The notes under the pieces are model-generated. The model was not told the origin of the DNA. It worked only from the letters and a program-made list of their open reading frames with translations, and made no database searches. Made by a program: the position numbers and the translations under genes. A stretch of 64,000 bases of DNA from Pseudomonas urmiensis (GTDB lineage Bacteria > Pseudomonadota > Gammaproteobacteria > Pseudomonadales > Pseudomonadaceae), in contig NZ_JABWRE020000001.1 of NCBI RefSeq assembly GCF_014268815.2, positions 2,051,001 to 2,115,000 of the forward strand, read 5' to 3'. Positions 25,208-33,742 of the stretch are shown here, one piece after another. Within the stretch, counting starts at the first letter, position 1. Every line of letters starts with the position of its first letter.

Positions 25208-26778
25208 TTGCGCACCCAGTGCACCAGCCGCGGCAGCGACCAGGTCTTGTGCGGGTTGGGCAGGGCCGGGGCGTGGTCGTTGATTACCAGCAGTACTGGC
25301 AGGCCCAGCTCTTGACCGATTTGCGCAGGGTGTTTGAAGCGATGGTCGAAGAACTCCTTGACGTAGACCACGGCAATCGCCAGAAGCAAGCCGCAGAGCA
25401 AGCCGAACGGAATGATCAGGCCAGGTTTGGGGAAGGCCGCCGCGGTTGGCTCGTAAGGTGCGCTGAGGATCCTGGCGTTGGACTGGCTACCGTCGAGCAG
25501 GCCCTGGCCACGGCTTTCTTCATAACGCTGGGCGTAGGTCGAGAAGGCCTTGTGCAGGGCATCGATTTCGGTGTCCAGCTGGCGGGTCTTGCTCTGGGTT
25601 TCGCGCAGTTGCAGGATGCGCGCCTTGTAGTCGGCGATGCGCTGGGTCTTCTGGTCGATCACTTGCTGGGTGACGGAAAGATCCTGTTGGCGCTCACGGA
25701 TGCGGTTCTCGACGATCTTGAGGAACTGCCCGCGCAGCTGGGCGATCTGCTCACGTGCCAGCAGCATGGGTTCGGAGCCCGGTTGGAACACCGTCCGGTC
25801 GGCGTTGTAGCGCGCCAGTTGGGTGGTCAGCTGCTCGCCCAGTTGCTTGATCTCGCGGTCTTCGAACGCCACGTTCTCCAGGGTGGTGGTGAAGGTGTAG
25901 GGGAAGGCGTAGTCGGCAATTCTTGCCTTGCTGGCGGCAGCCAGGTGGGTTTGCAGGTATTCGAGCCATTTCTGGTTCTGCAACTGGCGGTCGCGCTGCA
26001 CGTTCAGCGCCTGCTCTTCGGTGTTGATCGCGTTCAGGCGGAAAGTGATCTCCTCTTTCGGGTCAGACGAGCTGATCGCAGTCAGCAGGCCCATCCGTTG
26101 CCCTTCCAGGTCACCCAGGCGGGCTTGGTAGTGGAGTTTTTTCTGCTCGTAGAAGCTTTGTGGCAGCTCGTTGGACTGCAGGTCCTGGCGGTTTTTCAGG
26201 AAGTTGTCCAGCAACTGGCTGACGAACAGGGTGCCGACCTTGGGATCATCGGCGCTGTAGGTCACCGAGATGACGTTCGAACCTGGCAGGGTCTCGACGG
26301 TGAGTGCCTTGACCGCTTGGTCGGTGAGGGCGTCCAGCTCGGTGTCGCGCTGTACTGCGGGCTCACTGCCCAACAGGCTTTTCAGCGGATTGAGCACCTG
26401 CTCGCGCAGCGGCGTGAACACATGACGCTGCAAGACGCCGGGCTCGGTCTTGAACTGGCCGTCCTTGCGCAGCTGGTCGATGGTCTGGCGAATCAGGGTC
26501 GGCGAGCGCAGGATGTTGCTCTCGGTTTCCATGTCGGCCAGGGTCGGTGGAATGAAGCGGTCGGCTTCCTGGGTCAGCGCCGAACTGGTGTCGCTCTGTG
26601 AGAGTTTCTTCGACTGCACGATGACCTCAGCGGTGATGTCGTAGCTCTGCTTGAGCACGAACGGCAGCACCAGGGCGATCACCGCAAACACCAGGAACAC
26701 CCGCTTGGCCAACTGCTTATTGGCGAAAAAGATGCGGAAGAACTCATGCACATAGTTTTCTTTGGGTTGCGTCGTCAT
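25204..26778 (-). CDS. Wzz/GumC-type polysaccharide co-polymerase (chain-length determinant, no kinase domain)
   Basis: A 524-residue inner-membrane protein. A hydrophobic helix at about 26-44 (FLVFAVIALVLPFVL) and another near 460 (GLIIPFGLLCGLLLAIAVVYV) flank a long periplasmic part rich in heptads (about 215-430), likely coiled coil. The proline-rich stretch just before the second helix (APYEPTAAAFPKPGL) is the usual Wzz signature. It would set chain length and link Wzy to the outer-membrane exporter. The cytoplasmic tail is short, so the partner ATPase must be a separate protein, and the CpsD-like gene two places upstream fits that role. Confidence 0.88.
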   Translation of the reverse strand: MTTQPKENYVHEFFRIFFANKQLAKRVFLVFAVIALVLPFVLKQSYDITAEVIVQSKKLSQSDTSSALTQEADRFIPPTLADMETESNILRSPTLIRQTIDQLRKDGQFKTEPGVLQRHVFTPLREQVLNPLKSLLGSEPAVQRDTELDALTDQAVKALTVETLPGSNVISVTYSADDPKVGTLFVSQLLDNFLKNRQDLQSNELPQSFYEQKKLHYQARLGDLEGQRMGLLTAISSSDPKEEITFRLNAINTEEQALNVQRDRQLQNQKWLEYLQTHLAAASKARIADYAFPYTFTTTLENVAFEDREIKQLGEQLTTQLARYNADRTVFQPGSEPMLLAREQIAQLRGQFLKIVENRIRERQQDLSVTQQVIDQKTQRIADYKARILQLRETQSKTRQLDTEIDALHKAFSTYAQRYEESRGQGLLDGSQSNARILSAPYEPTAAAFPKPGLIIPFGLLCGLLLAIAVVYVKEFFDHRFKHPAQIGQELGLPVLLVINDHAPALPNPHKTWSLPRLVHWVRN

Positions 26779-26792
26779 GGTTCGATCCCCGG

Positions 26793-27812
26793 TCAGTTGT
26801 TGTCGTCTTTGTTGTCGACGCGATAGCTGAAGCTGAAGCCGAAGCCCTGGAACAGCACGACGTCAGCCAATTGCCGGGACAGCTCGCCGGCACTGGCCAG
26901 CTTGCTCTTGGGCACATAGAGCATGTCTTCGGGCTGCAGGTAGGCGATCTTCTGGCTGCCACCGGAGAGGGCCTGGTCGACGTCGTAGTTGTAGGCATGC
27001 ACGGTGTTGCCGTTACGGCGCATGATCACCACCGAGCCGAGCTTGGCCTTGAGGGTCGGGCCGCGGGCCAGGGTCAGTGCTTCGAGCACCGATACCGGCC
27101 GGCGGATCTGGAAGGCACCCGGCTGGCCGACTTCACCCAGGACATAGATCTCGTTGGCAGCGGTTGACTTGAGCAGCACGTCGACCGTCATCCGGCCCGG
27201 CAGGCTGGCGTAGCGCTCGTTGAGGTAGTCGCGCAGTTGGTTGACGGTCATGCCTTGCAGCGGCACCGAACCAATTTCCGGGAAGGTCGCGCGGCCGTCG
27301 GTACCGACCGTGATGTCGCGGCTCATGCCGGTGCCAGGGTGGGTCAGGGTGTTCTTCAGGGTGACCTCATTGGTCATCGGGCTGATCACCCGCAACGTCA
27401 CCTGGTCGCGGTTGTTCTGGAACACGCGCTTGTTGCGGTAGGCCTCGCGGATGGCGTTTTCAGCTTCGCCCGGGGTCATCCCTTCGACCTTGACCGTCGA
27501 GTTGGTGCTGGGCAGGGTAATGGTGCCGTCTGGTTGCACCAGCTGGCTGCCGTTGAGGCCGCTGGCGGCCATGAAGTTGAGGTCGATGCTGTCGCCCGAC
27601 TGGATGCGATAGGCGCCAGCACTGGTGCCGCTGATGTGGAAGATCACTTCCAGCACGTCTTGCGGGCGCAGCACCTGCTCGCGCCGCGCCACTTCGGTGG
27701 CCTGGCTGTCTTCGGGCGCAGCAGTGAGGATCTGCACCGGCATCTCGCGGTTATCCTGGCTGGCGCAACCGGTCAGGACCAGCAGGCACAGGGCAATGGA
27801 TGGGTATCTCAT
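26793..27812 (-). CDS. Wza/GumB-type outer-membrane polysaccharide export lipoprotein
   Basis: A 339-residue lipoprotein: signal peptide with lipobox LLVLTGCAS (Cys16), then a polysaccharide export domain (LRPQDVLEVIFHI, YRIQSGDSIDLNF, VQPDGTITLP) and at least two SLBB-like repeats (VTVGTDGRATFPEIGSV, YVLGEVGQPGAFQI). It would form the outer-membrane channel for the polymer. AGGAGAG precedes ATG 27812. It sits directly upstream of the co-polymerase gene, 14 bases apart, as is usual for OPX/PCP pairs. Confidence 0.9.
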   Translation of the reverse strand: MRYPSIALCLLVLTGCASQDNREMPVQILTAAPEDSQATEVARREQVLRPQDVLEVIFHISGTSAGAYRIQSGDSIDLNFMAASGLNGSQLVQPDGTITLPSTNSTVKVEGMTPGEAENAIREAYRNKRVFQNNRDQVTLRVISPMTNEVTLKNTLTHPGTGMSRDITVGTDGRATFPEIGSVPLQGMTVNQLRDYLNERYASLPGRMTVDVLLKSTAANEIYVLGEVGQPGAFQIRRPVSVLEALTLARGPTLKAKLGSVVIMRRNGNTVHAYNYDVDQALSGGSQKIAYLQPEDMLYVPKSKLASAGELSRQLADVVLFQGFGFSFSYRVDNKDDNN

Positions 27813-27831
27813 GGGTCTCTCCTGTACCGGC

Positions 27832-28479
27832 CTAGAGGTTGTTGTACAGCCACTTGGGCATGTAGTACTTGCGCTTGTTGAACACGCTACCGATCAGGCG
27901 CGCGCCGGCCTGGGTCAGGCGCTGGGCGGCGGCCTGGGCGACTTCCTTGCGGGTCTCCTCGGCGCACACCACCAGGATCACGCCATCGACCAGGGTGCCG
28001 ATCACCAGGCTGTCGGCGCTGGCATAGATCGCTTCGCCGTCGATCACCACGAAGCGGTACTGGCCGCCGAGCTGGTGCAGCAGCACGCGCAGGCGCTCAG
28101 GATCGAGCGCGGCGCGCCCGCGCTTCCAGGTGCCCCCGGGGAGGATGTCGAACAGTTGATCGGACAGGCGCACGATGCAGTCCTGGGCCAGTGGCGGGGT
28201 GTCTTGGTCGAACAACAGGTCGGTGTACCCGCGCAGCTTGCCCAGACCCAGTTGCTGACTGAGGCCACCGGTGCTGTTGCTGCTGTCGATCAGCAGCACG
28301 GCGCCGGCGCTCATTAGCGCCAGTTGGCTGGCGAACGCCAGCGCGCTGGTACTGGTACCGCTGCCGGTGTTGGCCGCGGTCAGCAGCAAGGTGCGCTGCT
28401 CCAGGTCAAGAACGGTGGCGGTCAGGTTGGTCTCGCTCGGGGTGGCGATACTCAGGCTTCTCGAAGTGGAACCGTCCAT
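27832..28479 (-). CDS. CpsD/CapB-like polysaccharide ATPase with degenerate Walker motifs
   Basis: A 215-residue protein of the BY-kinase / MinD-like fold that partners PCP proteins. The expected motifs are altered. Walker A should read GxGKST but reads GSGTST (39-44), with Thr42 in place of the lysine. Walker A' reads VLLIDSSNS instead of the usual IDADLR-type stretch, keeping only the first Asp (Asp65). The Walker B-like FVVIDGE is present. The C terminus, KRKYYMPKWLYNNL, has three tyrosines and resembles the tails of the family. It could still bind nucleotide weakly, or act as a non-catalytic partner of the co-polymerase. The start ATG 28479 is one base past the upstream stop. Confidence 0.78.
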   Translation of the reverse strand: MDGSTSRSLSIATPSETNLTATVLDLEQRTLLLTAANTGSGTSTSALAFASQLALMSAGAVLLIDSSNSTGGLSQQLGLGKLRGYTDLLFDQDTPPLAQDCIVRLSDQLFDILPGGTWKRGRAALDPERLRVLLHQLGGQYRFVVIDGEAIYASADSLVIGTLVDGVILVVCAEETRKEVAQAAAQRLTQAGARLIGSVFNKRKYYMPKWLYNNL

Positions 28480-28480
28480 C

Positions 28481-29227
28481 TCAACTTGCTCCGTGGCCAG
28501 TGAACACTTTGAACGGGGTCTTGAAGAGGATCTTCAGATCCAGCATCAGGCTCTGTTCGTTGATGTAGCTAAGGTCGAGCTCTACGCGTTGGTCAAAATC
28601 GATGTTGCTGCGCCCGGAGATCTGCCACAGGCCGGTCATGCCGGGGTAGATCGACAGCCGCGCGAGGTGGTTGTCCTTGTAGCGGTAGGCGTTGAAAGAG
28701 GTGGGGCGGGGGCCTACCAGGCGCATGTCGCCGGTGACCACGTTGATCAGGTTGGGCAGCTCGTCCAGGCTGCTGCGGCGCAGCCAACTGCCCACCGAGG
28801 TGATGCGCGGATCCTTGTCGATCTTGAAGTCGATGGCGTCGGCGCCGTGTTTGTTCAGGTGGCGCACCGAGTCCTTGAGCGCTTCGGCATTGGCGACCAT
28901 GGTGCGGAACTTGAACATGCCGAACAGGCGGCCGCGGTAGCCGGTGCGTTTTTGCACGAAAAATACCGGGCCTGGGCTTGAGGTCTTGATCAGTATTGCC
29001 AGCACCAGCAACATCGGCGACAGCAACAGCAGCAGAACCACCGCCGCGATGCCGGACAACACCCGGTTGGTGCGTGACAAGGTCCACGGGCGCCCGCCCA
29101 CCCGGCCGGTGATCCAACCGCGACCTTGCATGTGGATGGCCGCATCGATACGTTGCCGATGCGCCGGATCCATCCGTTTATCCTGGTATAGCGCCTGTAG
29201 TTGCGCGCTTTTAGGTTGTCCTGTCAT
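28481..29227 (-). CDS. Priming sugar-phosphate transferase (WcaJ/ExoY-like bacterial sugar transferase)
   Basis: A 248-residue monotopic inner-membrane enzyme that puts the first sugar phosphate on undecaprenyl phosphate. After a short soluble lead and one hydrophobic helix (VVLLLLLSPMLLVLAILI, about 63-80), the conserved core follows: GPVFFVQKRTGYRGRLFGMFKFRTM (seen as VFFVQKRTGYRG and FGMFKFRTM), SLDELPNLINVVTGDM, LVGPRP and PGMTGLWQISGRS. Length matches the short ExoY type rather than the long WbaP type. ATG 29227 overlaps the epimerase stop as ATGA. The sugar it transfers is not evident. Confidence 0.92.
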   Translation of the reverse strand: MTGQPKSAQLQALYQDKRMDPAHRQRIDAAIHMQGRGWITGRVGGRPWTLSRTNRVLSGIAAVVLLLLLSPMLLVLAILIKTSSPGPVFFVQKRTGYRGRLFGMFKFRTMVANAEALKDSVRHLNKHGADAIDFKIDKDPRITSVGSWLRRSSLDELPNLINVVTGDMRLVGPRPTSFNAYRYKDNHLARLSIYPGMTGLWQISGRSNIDFDQRVELDLSYINEQSLMLDLKILFKTPFKVFTGHGAS

Positions 29228-30288
29228 ACCGCCCTCCGTTGATCGGACTGCTCGCCAGCACGGTTGGCCTCCAAGGCGGTGTGCGAGTAGTACTCTTGAA
29301 ACCAGGCGACGAACCGCCTGAGCCCTTCATCCAGGGAAATACGTGGGGTAAAGCCGGTCACCTGAGCCAAGGCGCTGGCGTCGGCGCAGGTGGCCAGCAC
29401 GTCGCCCGGTTGCAGTGGCAGCAGCTCGATCACGGCGTTGCGCTGCAGGTGGCGCTCCAGCACGGCCAGGTAGTCGAGCAGTTCCACCGGGCGTTGCCCG
29501 CCGATGTTGAACAGCCGCCACGGCGCTTGGCTGCTGGCCGGATCAGGTTCCAGGGCGTTCCAGTCCGAATTGCCTGCCGGGGGGTGGGGCATCAGCCGCA
29601 CCAGGCTCTCGACGATGTCGTCGATGTAGGTGAAATCGCGTTGGTGGCGGCCGTGGTTGAACAGCTGGATGGGCCGGCCTTCGCTGATCGCCTTGGCAAA
29701 CTGCATTGGCGACATGTCCGGGCGGCCCCAGGGGCCATACACGGTAAAGAAGCGCAGGCCGCTACAAGCAATGCCGAACAGGTGGCTGTAGCTGTGGGCC
29801 ATCGCCTCGTTGGCTTTTTTCGTAGCCGCGTACAGCGACAGCGGATGATCGACCGCGTCCTGGACCCGATAAGGCGTGCGCTGGTTGGCGCCGTACACCG
29901 AACTGGACGAGGCGTACAGTAGGTGGCGCACCGGATGACGGCGGCAACCCTCGAGGATATTGAGAAAGCCTGCCAGGTTGCTGTCGACATAAGCCTGAGG
30001 GTTTTGCAGCGAGTAGCGCACCCCGGCTTGAGCAGCCAAATGGATGACCACCTCGGGGCGTTCGATGGCAAACAGCCGGGCGACGCCGTCGCGGTCGACC
30101 AGATCCAGGCGATGCACCTCAAAGTCGTCGGCCTGCTCACGTACCCAACGCAGCCGAGCGTGTTTGAGCGCCGGATCGTAGTAGTCGTTGAAGTTGTCCA
30201 GGCCCACCACCTCATGGCCATCGCGCAGCAGCCGCAGGCAGGTGTGGGCACCGATGAAGCCGGCCGCGCCGGTTACCAACACCTTCAT
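29224..30288 (-). CDS. NAD-dependent sugar epimerase, probable UDP-glucuronate 4-epimerase
   Basis: A 354-residue short-chain extended dehydrogenase. VTGAAGFIGAHTCLRLL is the NAD-binding loop and YAATKKANE holds the catalytic Tyr-x3-Lys. The opening FNDYYDPALKHARL and the stretch TVYGPWGRPDMSPMQFA are characteristic of UDP-glucuronate 4-epimerases, which make UDP-galacturonate. That fits its position directly after ugd, whose product is UDP-glucuronate. It overlaps both neighbours by ATGA. UDP-galacturonate is therefore a likely building block of the polymer; this is inference from family and context. Confidence 0.88.
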   Translation of the reverse strand: MKVLVTGAAGFIGAHTCLRLLRDGHEVVGLDNFNDYYDPALKHARLRWVREQADDFEVHRLDLVDRDGVARLFAIERPEVVIHLAAQAGVRYSLQNPQAYVDSNLAGFLNILEGCRRHPVRHLLYASSSSVYGANQRTPYRVQDAVDHPLSLYAATKKANEAMAHSYSHLFGIACSGLRFFTVYGPWGRPDMSPMQFAKAISEGRPIQLFNHGRHQRDFTYIDDIVESLVRLMPHPPAGNSDWNALEPDPASSQAPWRLFNIGGQRPVELLDYLAVLERHLQRNAVIELLPLQPGDVLATCADASALAQVTGFTPRISLDEGLRRFVAWFQEYYSHTALEANRAGEQSDQRRAV

Positions 30289-31637
30289 GGCGCACTCACT
30301 TGTGCGTTGACCTGACGCAGACCGATGCCACTGTAGTGCAGGCCGTGGGCTGCCACGTGCTCGGGGTTGTACAGGTTGCGCCCGTCGATGATCAGCCGCT
30401 CACGCAGTTTGCTGGCGAGCAGGGCGAAGTCGACCACGCGAAAGTTCTTCCACTCGGTGCAGATCACCAGGGCGTCAGCGTCCTGCAGGGTGTCGTCGCG
30501 GGTGGCGCACAGTTGCAGGTCATCGCGGTAGCCGTACAGGCGCCGGCATTCATCCATGGCTTCTGGGTCGTAAGCGCGCACCGTGGCACCCTCGGCCCAC
30601 AGCGCTTCCATCAGATAGCGGCTCGGCGCTTCGCGCATGTCGTCGGTGTTAGGTTTGAACGCCAGCCCCCAGAGCGCAATAGACTTGCCGGCCAGCTGGC
30701 CTTGCAGGCGTTGCTGGAGTTTGGCGAACAGAATCTGCCGCTGCCGATCGTTGACGTCGTGCACGCTTTGCAGCAGGCGCAGCGGCATCCCGCTGTGTTC
30801 TGCGGTGTGCAGCAGGGCCTTGATGTCCTTGGGGAAGCACGAGCCACCAAAGCCACAGCCGGGATAGATGAAGTGGTAGCCGATACGCGGGTCGGAGCCG
30901 ATGCCCTTGCGCACCGCTTCGATGTCGGCGCCCAGGTGCTCGCTGAGGTTGGCCAGCTCGTTCATGAAGCTGATGCGCGTGGCGAGCATGGCGTTGGCGG
31001 CGTACTTGGTCAGCTCGGCGCTGCGGTTATCCATGAACATGAGCTTTTCATGGTTGCGGCAGAACGGCGCGTAGAGCTCGGCCAGTTGGTCATGCGCAAG
31101 CGCGTCGCGGGTGCCGACGATGATCCGGTCGGGGCGCATGCAGTCGGCCAGGGCGCTGCCTTCCTTGAGAAACTCGGGGTTGGACACCACGCGCACCTGC
31201 AAGTGGTCTTTACCCAGACGCTGCAGTTCGGCGCGGGCCAGGGCCGAGACCTGGTCGGCGGTGCCTACCGGCACGGTGGACTTGACGATCAAGGTCCGGT
31301 CGGCGTCCATCAGTTCGGTGATTTGGCGGGTGACGTTGAGCACATGGCTGAGGTCGGCGGAGCCGTCTTCGTCGGGCGGCGTGCCAACGGCGATGAAGAT
31401 CAGCTCGGCGTGGCTGACCGCGTCGCTGGCCTGGGTGCTGAACAGCAGGCGGCCTTCCTTGATGTTGTCCTCGAGCAGTTCCGACAGGCCAGGCTCGCTG
31501 ATCGGCGGCACGCCTTGGCGCAGTTGGTTGATCTTGTGGGTGTCCAAATCCACGCACAACACGCGATGGCCGACATCCGCCAAAGCCGCTGCTTGAACCA
31601 GACCGACATAACCGGTGCCAAAAACGCTCACGTCCAT
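30285..31637 (-). CDS. ugd: UDP-glucose 6-dehydrogenase
   Basis: A 450-residue cytoplasmic enzyme oxidising UDP-glucose to UDP-glucuronate with two NAD+. VFGTGYVGLVQAAALADVGH is the nucleotide fold (seen as FGTGYVGLVQAAALAD), NPEFLKEGSA and PGCGFGGSCFPKDIKAL carry the substrate loop and catalytic cysteine, and LAFKPNTDDMREAPS is the C-terminal signature. ATG 31637 has GAGGCA about 8 bases upstream. It is the first gene of the exopolysaccharide operon, and the 390-base region before it probably holds the operon promoter. The end overlaps the epimerase start as ATGA. Confidence 0.95.
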   Translation of the reverse strand: MDVSVFGTGYVGLVQAAALADVGHRVLCVDLDTHKINQLRQGVPPISEPGLSELLEDNIKEGRLLFSTQASDAVSHAELIFIAVGTPPDEDGSADLSHVLNVTRQITELMDADRTLIVKSTVPVGTADQVSALARAELQRLGKDHLQVRVVSNPEFLKEGSALADCMRPDRIIVGTRDALAHDQLAELYAPFCRNHEKLMFMDNRSAELTKYAANAMLATRISFMNELANLSEHLGADIEAVRKGIGSDPRIGYHFIYPGCGFGGSCFPKDIKALLHTAEHSGMPLRLLQSVHDVNDRQRQILFAKLQQRLQGQLAGKSIALWGLAFKPNTDDMREAPSRYLMEALWAEGATVRAYDPEAMDECRRLYGYRDDLQLCATRDDTLQDADALVICTEWKNFRVVDFALLASKLRERLIIDGRNLYNPEHVAAHGLHYSGIGLRQVNAQVSAP

Positions 31638-32027
31638 GCGCGGTGCCTCGTATGGATGGGGGGTAAGTAAGGTGGATGAAACAGGGTGTGAGTTCGGTAT
31701 AGCTCAGCTGTGGGGAATTGCGTCAAAGCAATGGCATGTTTCGTCAGATTTACACGCGCTAGCTGAACGGGCCATTGGCCACCAACCCTTTGCCAATCCG
31801 AGGCTTAGCGCTCAAAGCTACTGGCAATTGGCCGGTCAACAAGCCGATGAACGGTCTAAGCCCCCGAAATTTGGGAAGTTTGAGTAATAGAGAGGGTCGG
31901 GTGAGAGGGCGTGAAGACGCCAAATTCTGGCGTTGTGATATCGTCGGAAAATTGACTTTTGCGACTTGTGATTTGTTTCAGGGCTGCTACGGTTTGGGTA
32001 GATTTCCATGAATGGAGGGGCCAAATC
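31638..32027. promoter_or_regulatory. Divergent control region between the exopolysaccharide operon and the sulfatase-fold gene
   Basis: This 390-base stretch has no convincing gene. It is more AT-rich than its surroundings, particularly on the right side. It holds the perfect inverted repeat ACGCCA-AATTC-TGGCGT at 31917-31933 and a FleQ-like site at 31943-31956. Promoter boxes for either gene were not clear to me. Confidence 0.5.
31943..31956. promoter_or_regulatory. Candidate FleQ binding site
   Basis: GTCGGAAAATTGAC agrees with the P. aeruginosa FleQ consensus GTCAATAAATTGAC at 11 of 14 positions, including both outer half-sites GTC and TTGAC. FleQ is a c-di-GMP-responsive regulator of exopolysaccharide operons. 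The site is about 70 bases before the sulfatase-fold gene and 306 bases before ugd, so either or both could be the target. Confidence 0.4.
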
Positions 32028-33725
32028 ATGCGCGGGTGGATCAAGTTGCTGTTGGTGCTTATCTATCTTGGCTCCTTTCATGCCTATTACCTGGAGCGCA
32101 TAGATGCCTTGGGCCTAGGCCTGCCGCTGGTACTTTTCCTGGGCGTATTCGCAGTATTGGTAGTGGCTTTGCTGCTGGCCGCCTGGATACGACCGGCCTG
32201 GCTGCGCTGGCCGCTGGCACTGGCGCTGGCGGTCAGTGCGGTGTTCTTCGACGCCTATACCCGCATTACTGACTCGTACATGACCTATAGCGCATTCGTC
32301 TCTATGGTGTATGCCGGCGGTTTTGTCGGCGAAGCGCTGCAGCAATACCACTACGCAATTACCTTGGCGTTGGCCAAATCGCTGTTGCTGCTCCTGGGTG
32401 TCGGCCTGCGCCCAGGCCCGGCGCCGCGCCTGCCGCAGTGGTTGCCGATTGCCGCGCCAGTACTGGCCTTGCTGCTGCTGATCAGCGTGCTGTTCGTGCG
32501 CGCTGGCGAAGGTGCGCGCGGGCTGCCGGTGATGTACACGCCGCTGGCCTACATGAGCCTGCTCACTTATGAAACGCTGAGCGACAATGTCGGCCCGCGC
32601 GAACCCGTAAGCCTGGCACGCAGCGGTGCACCGCTGGCGCGAGACATCGTGCTGGTGATCGACGAAAGCATTTCCGGCAACTACCTGGACGTCAATGCGG
32701 CGGGCGGGGTGACCAGCCATCTGGCCCAGTTGCAACCCAAGGCAGACATCTTCAATTACGGTTATGCCGCATCCATTGCCAATTGTAGTGCTGATACCAA
32801 CATCACGTTGCGCTATGGCGGCACCCGCGAGGACTACCTGCGGATCAATTCGACCCTGCCTTCGATCTGGCAGTACGCCAAGCAAGCCGGGCTACGCACG
32901 GTGTACATCGACGGCCAGCGCACTGCGGGTAATCTGCAGAACCTGATGACCGCCACTGAGAAGCAGGATATCGACCAGTTCATTCAGTTTGATGACACGC
33001 CCGTGTTACAGCGTGACATGGCAGCGGTAGCCAAGCTCAGCGCATTGCTCAACGATGGCCAGGCGCAGTTGATCGTCATCAACAAGGTGGGTGCGCACTT
33101 TCCGGTGCACGACAAGTACCCGAATGAGTTCATGAAGTATCAGCCGGCGCTGCCGCGTGGACGCTTTGCCGACGTGGCCGACTCAGGCACGCGTGAAGGC
33201 TTCGATGGACGTAGCGAGGATTGGGTGCTGTATCGCAACTCCTATAAAAACAGCGTGCTGTGGAGCGTTGGCGAGTTCTTCCGCCGCTTGTTCGCCGAAG
33301 CCGACTTGAGCCAGGCGGTGGTGATCTACACCTCCGACCATGGCCAGGACCTGCACGAGCGCGGCAACCCAGGGCTCAATACCCATTGCGACAGTGATCC
33401 GGTGCCTGAGGAAGGTTTGGTGCCACTGGTGATCATCCAAGGCAAGGGCCTCAAGACCCTCGACTGGCAGGCGCACCTGGAGCAGAACCGCAACGCTTCG
33501 AGCCACTACAACATCTTCCCGACCTTGCTGCGTTTGATGGGCTATGACAGCGCGGGGGTAGGGCAGGTGTATGGGCGCGCCCTGGATGTACCGACTGAGG
33601 ATCCATTCACGTTCAATGTACGGTTCAACGCTCGGTTGGGTGCGCAGCCGGATTTCCGCCATATCGACCTGGGCCAGATCGTCACGCCGGTGGTGGTCGA
33701 GAAGGGCACTGTGGCGGCGCAGTGA
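32028..33725 (+). CDS. Membrane-anchored sulfatase / phosphotransferase-fold protein
   Basis: A 565-residue inner-membrane protein with four or five N-terminal helices (to about 170) and a periplasmic alkaline-phosphatase-superfamily domain like that of lipid A or glycan phosphoethanolamine and phosphoglycerol transferases. VLVIDESISGNYLDV (about 208-222) carries the metal ligand Glu and the nucleophile position, occupied by serine, and YTSDHGQDLHE (about 434-444) holds the Asp-His metal pair; THCDSDPVPEE follows. ATG 32028 has GGAGGGG at 32014-32020, which decides it over a longer frame from 31959. It is divergent from the exopolysaccharide operon and may decorate that polymer or LPS; the donor group is unknown. 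Confidence 0.82.
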   Translation: MRGWIKLLLVLIYLGSFHAYYLERIDALGLGLPLVLFLGVFAVLVVALLLAAWIRPAWLRWPLALALAVSAVFFDAYTRITDSYMTYSAFVSMVYAGGFVGEALQQYHYAITLALAKSLLLLLGVGLRPGPAPRLPQWLPIAAPVLALLLLISVLFVRAGEGARGLPVMYTPLAYMSLLTYETLSDNVGPREPVSLARSGAPLARDIVLVIDESISGNYLDVNAAGGVTSHLAQLQPKADIFNYGYAASIANCSADTNITLRYGGTREDYLRINSTLPSIWQYAKQAGLRTVYIDGQRTAGNLQNLMTATEKQDIDQFIQFDDTPVLQRDMAAVAKLSALLNDGQAQLIVINKVGAHFPVHDKYPNEFMKYQPALPRGRFADVADSGTREGFDGRSEDWVLYRNSYKNSVLWSVGEFFRRLFAEADLSQAVVIYTSDHGQDLHERGNPGLNTHCDSDPVPEEGLVPLVIIQGKGLKTLDWQAHLEQNRNASSHYNIFPTLLRLMGYDSAGVGQVYGRALDVPTEDPFTFNVRFNARLGAQPDFRHIDLGQIVTPVVVEKGTVAAQ

Positions 33726-33742
33726 GTACTGCATTCGCCTGA

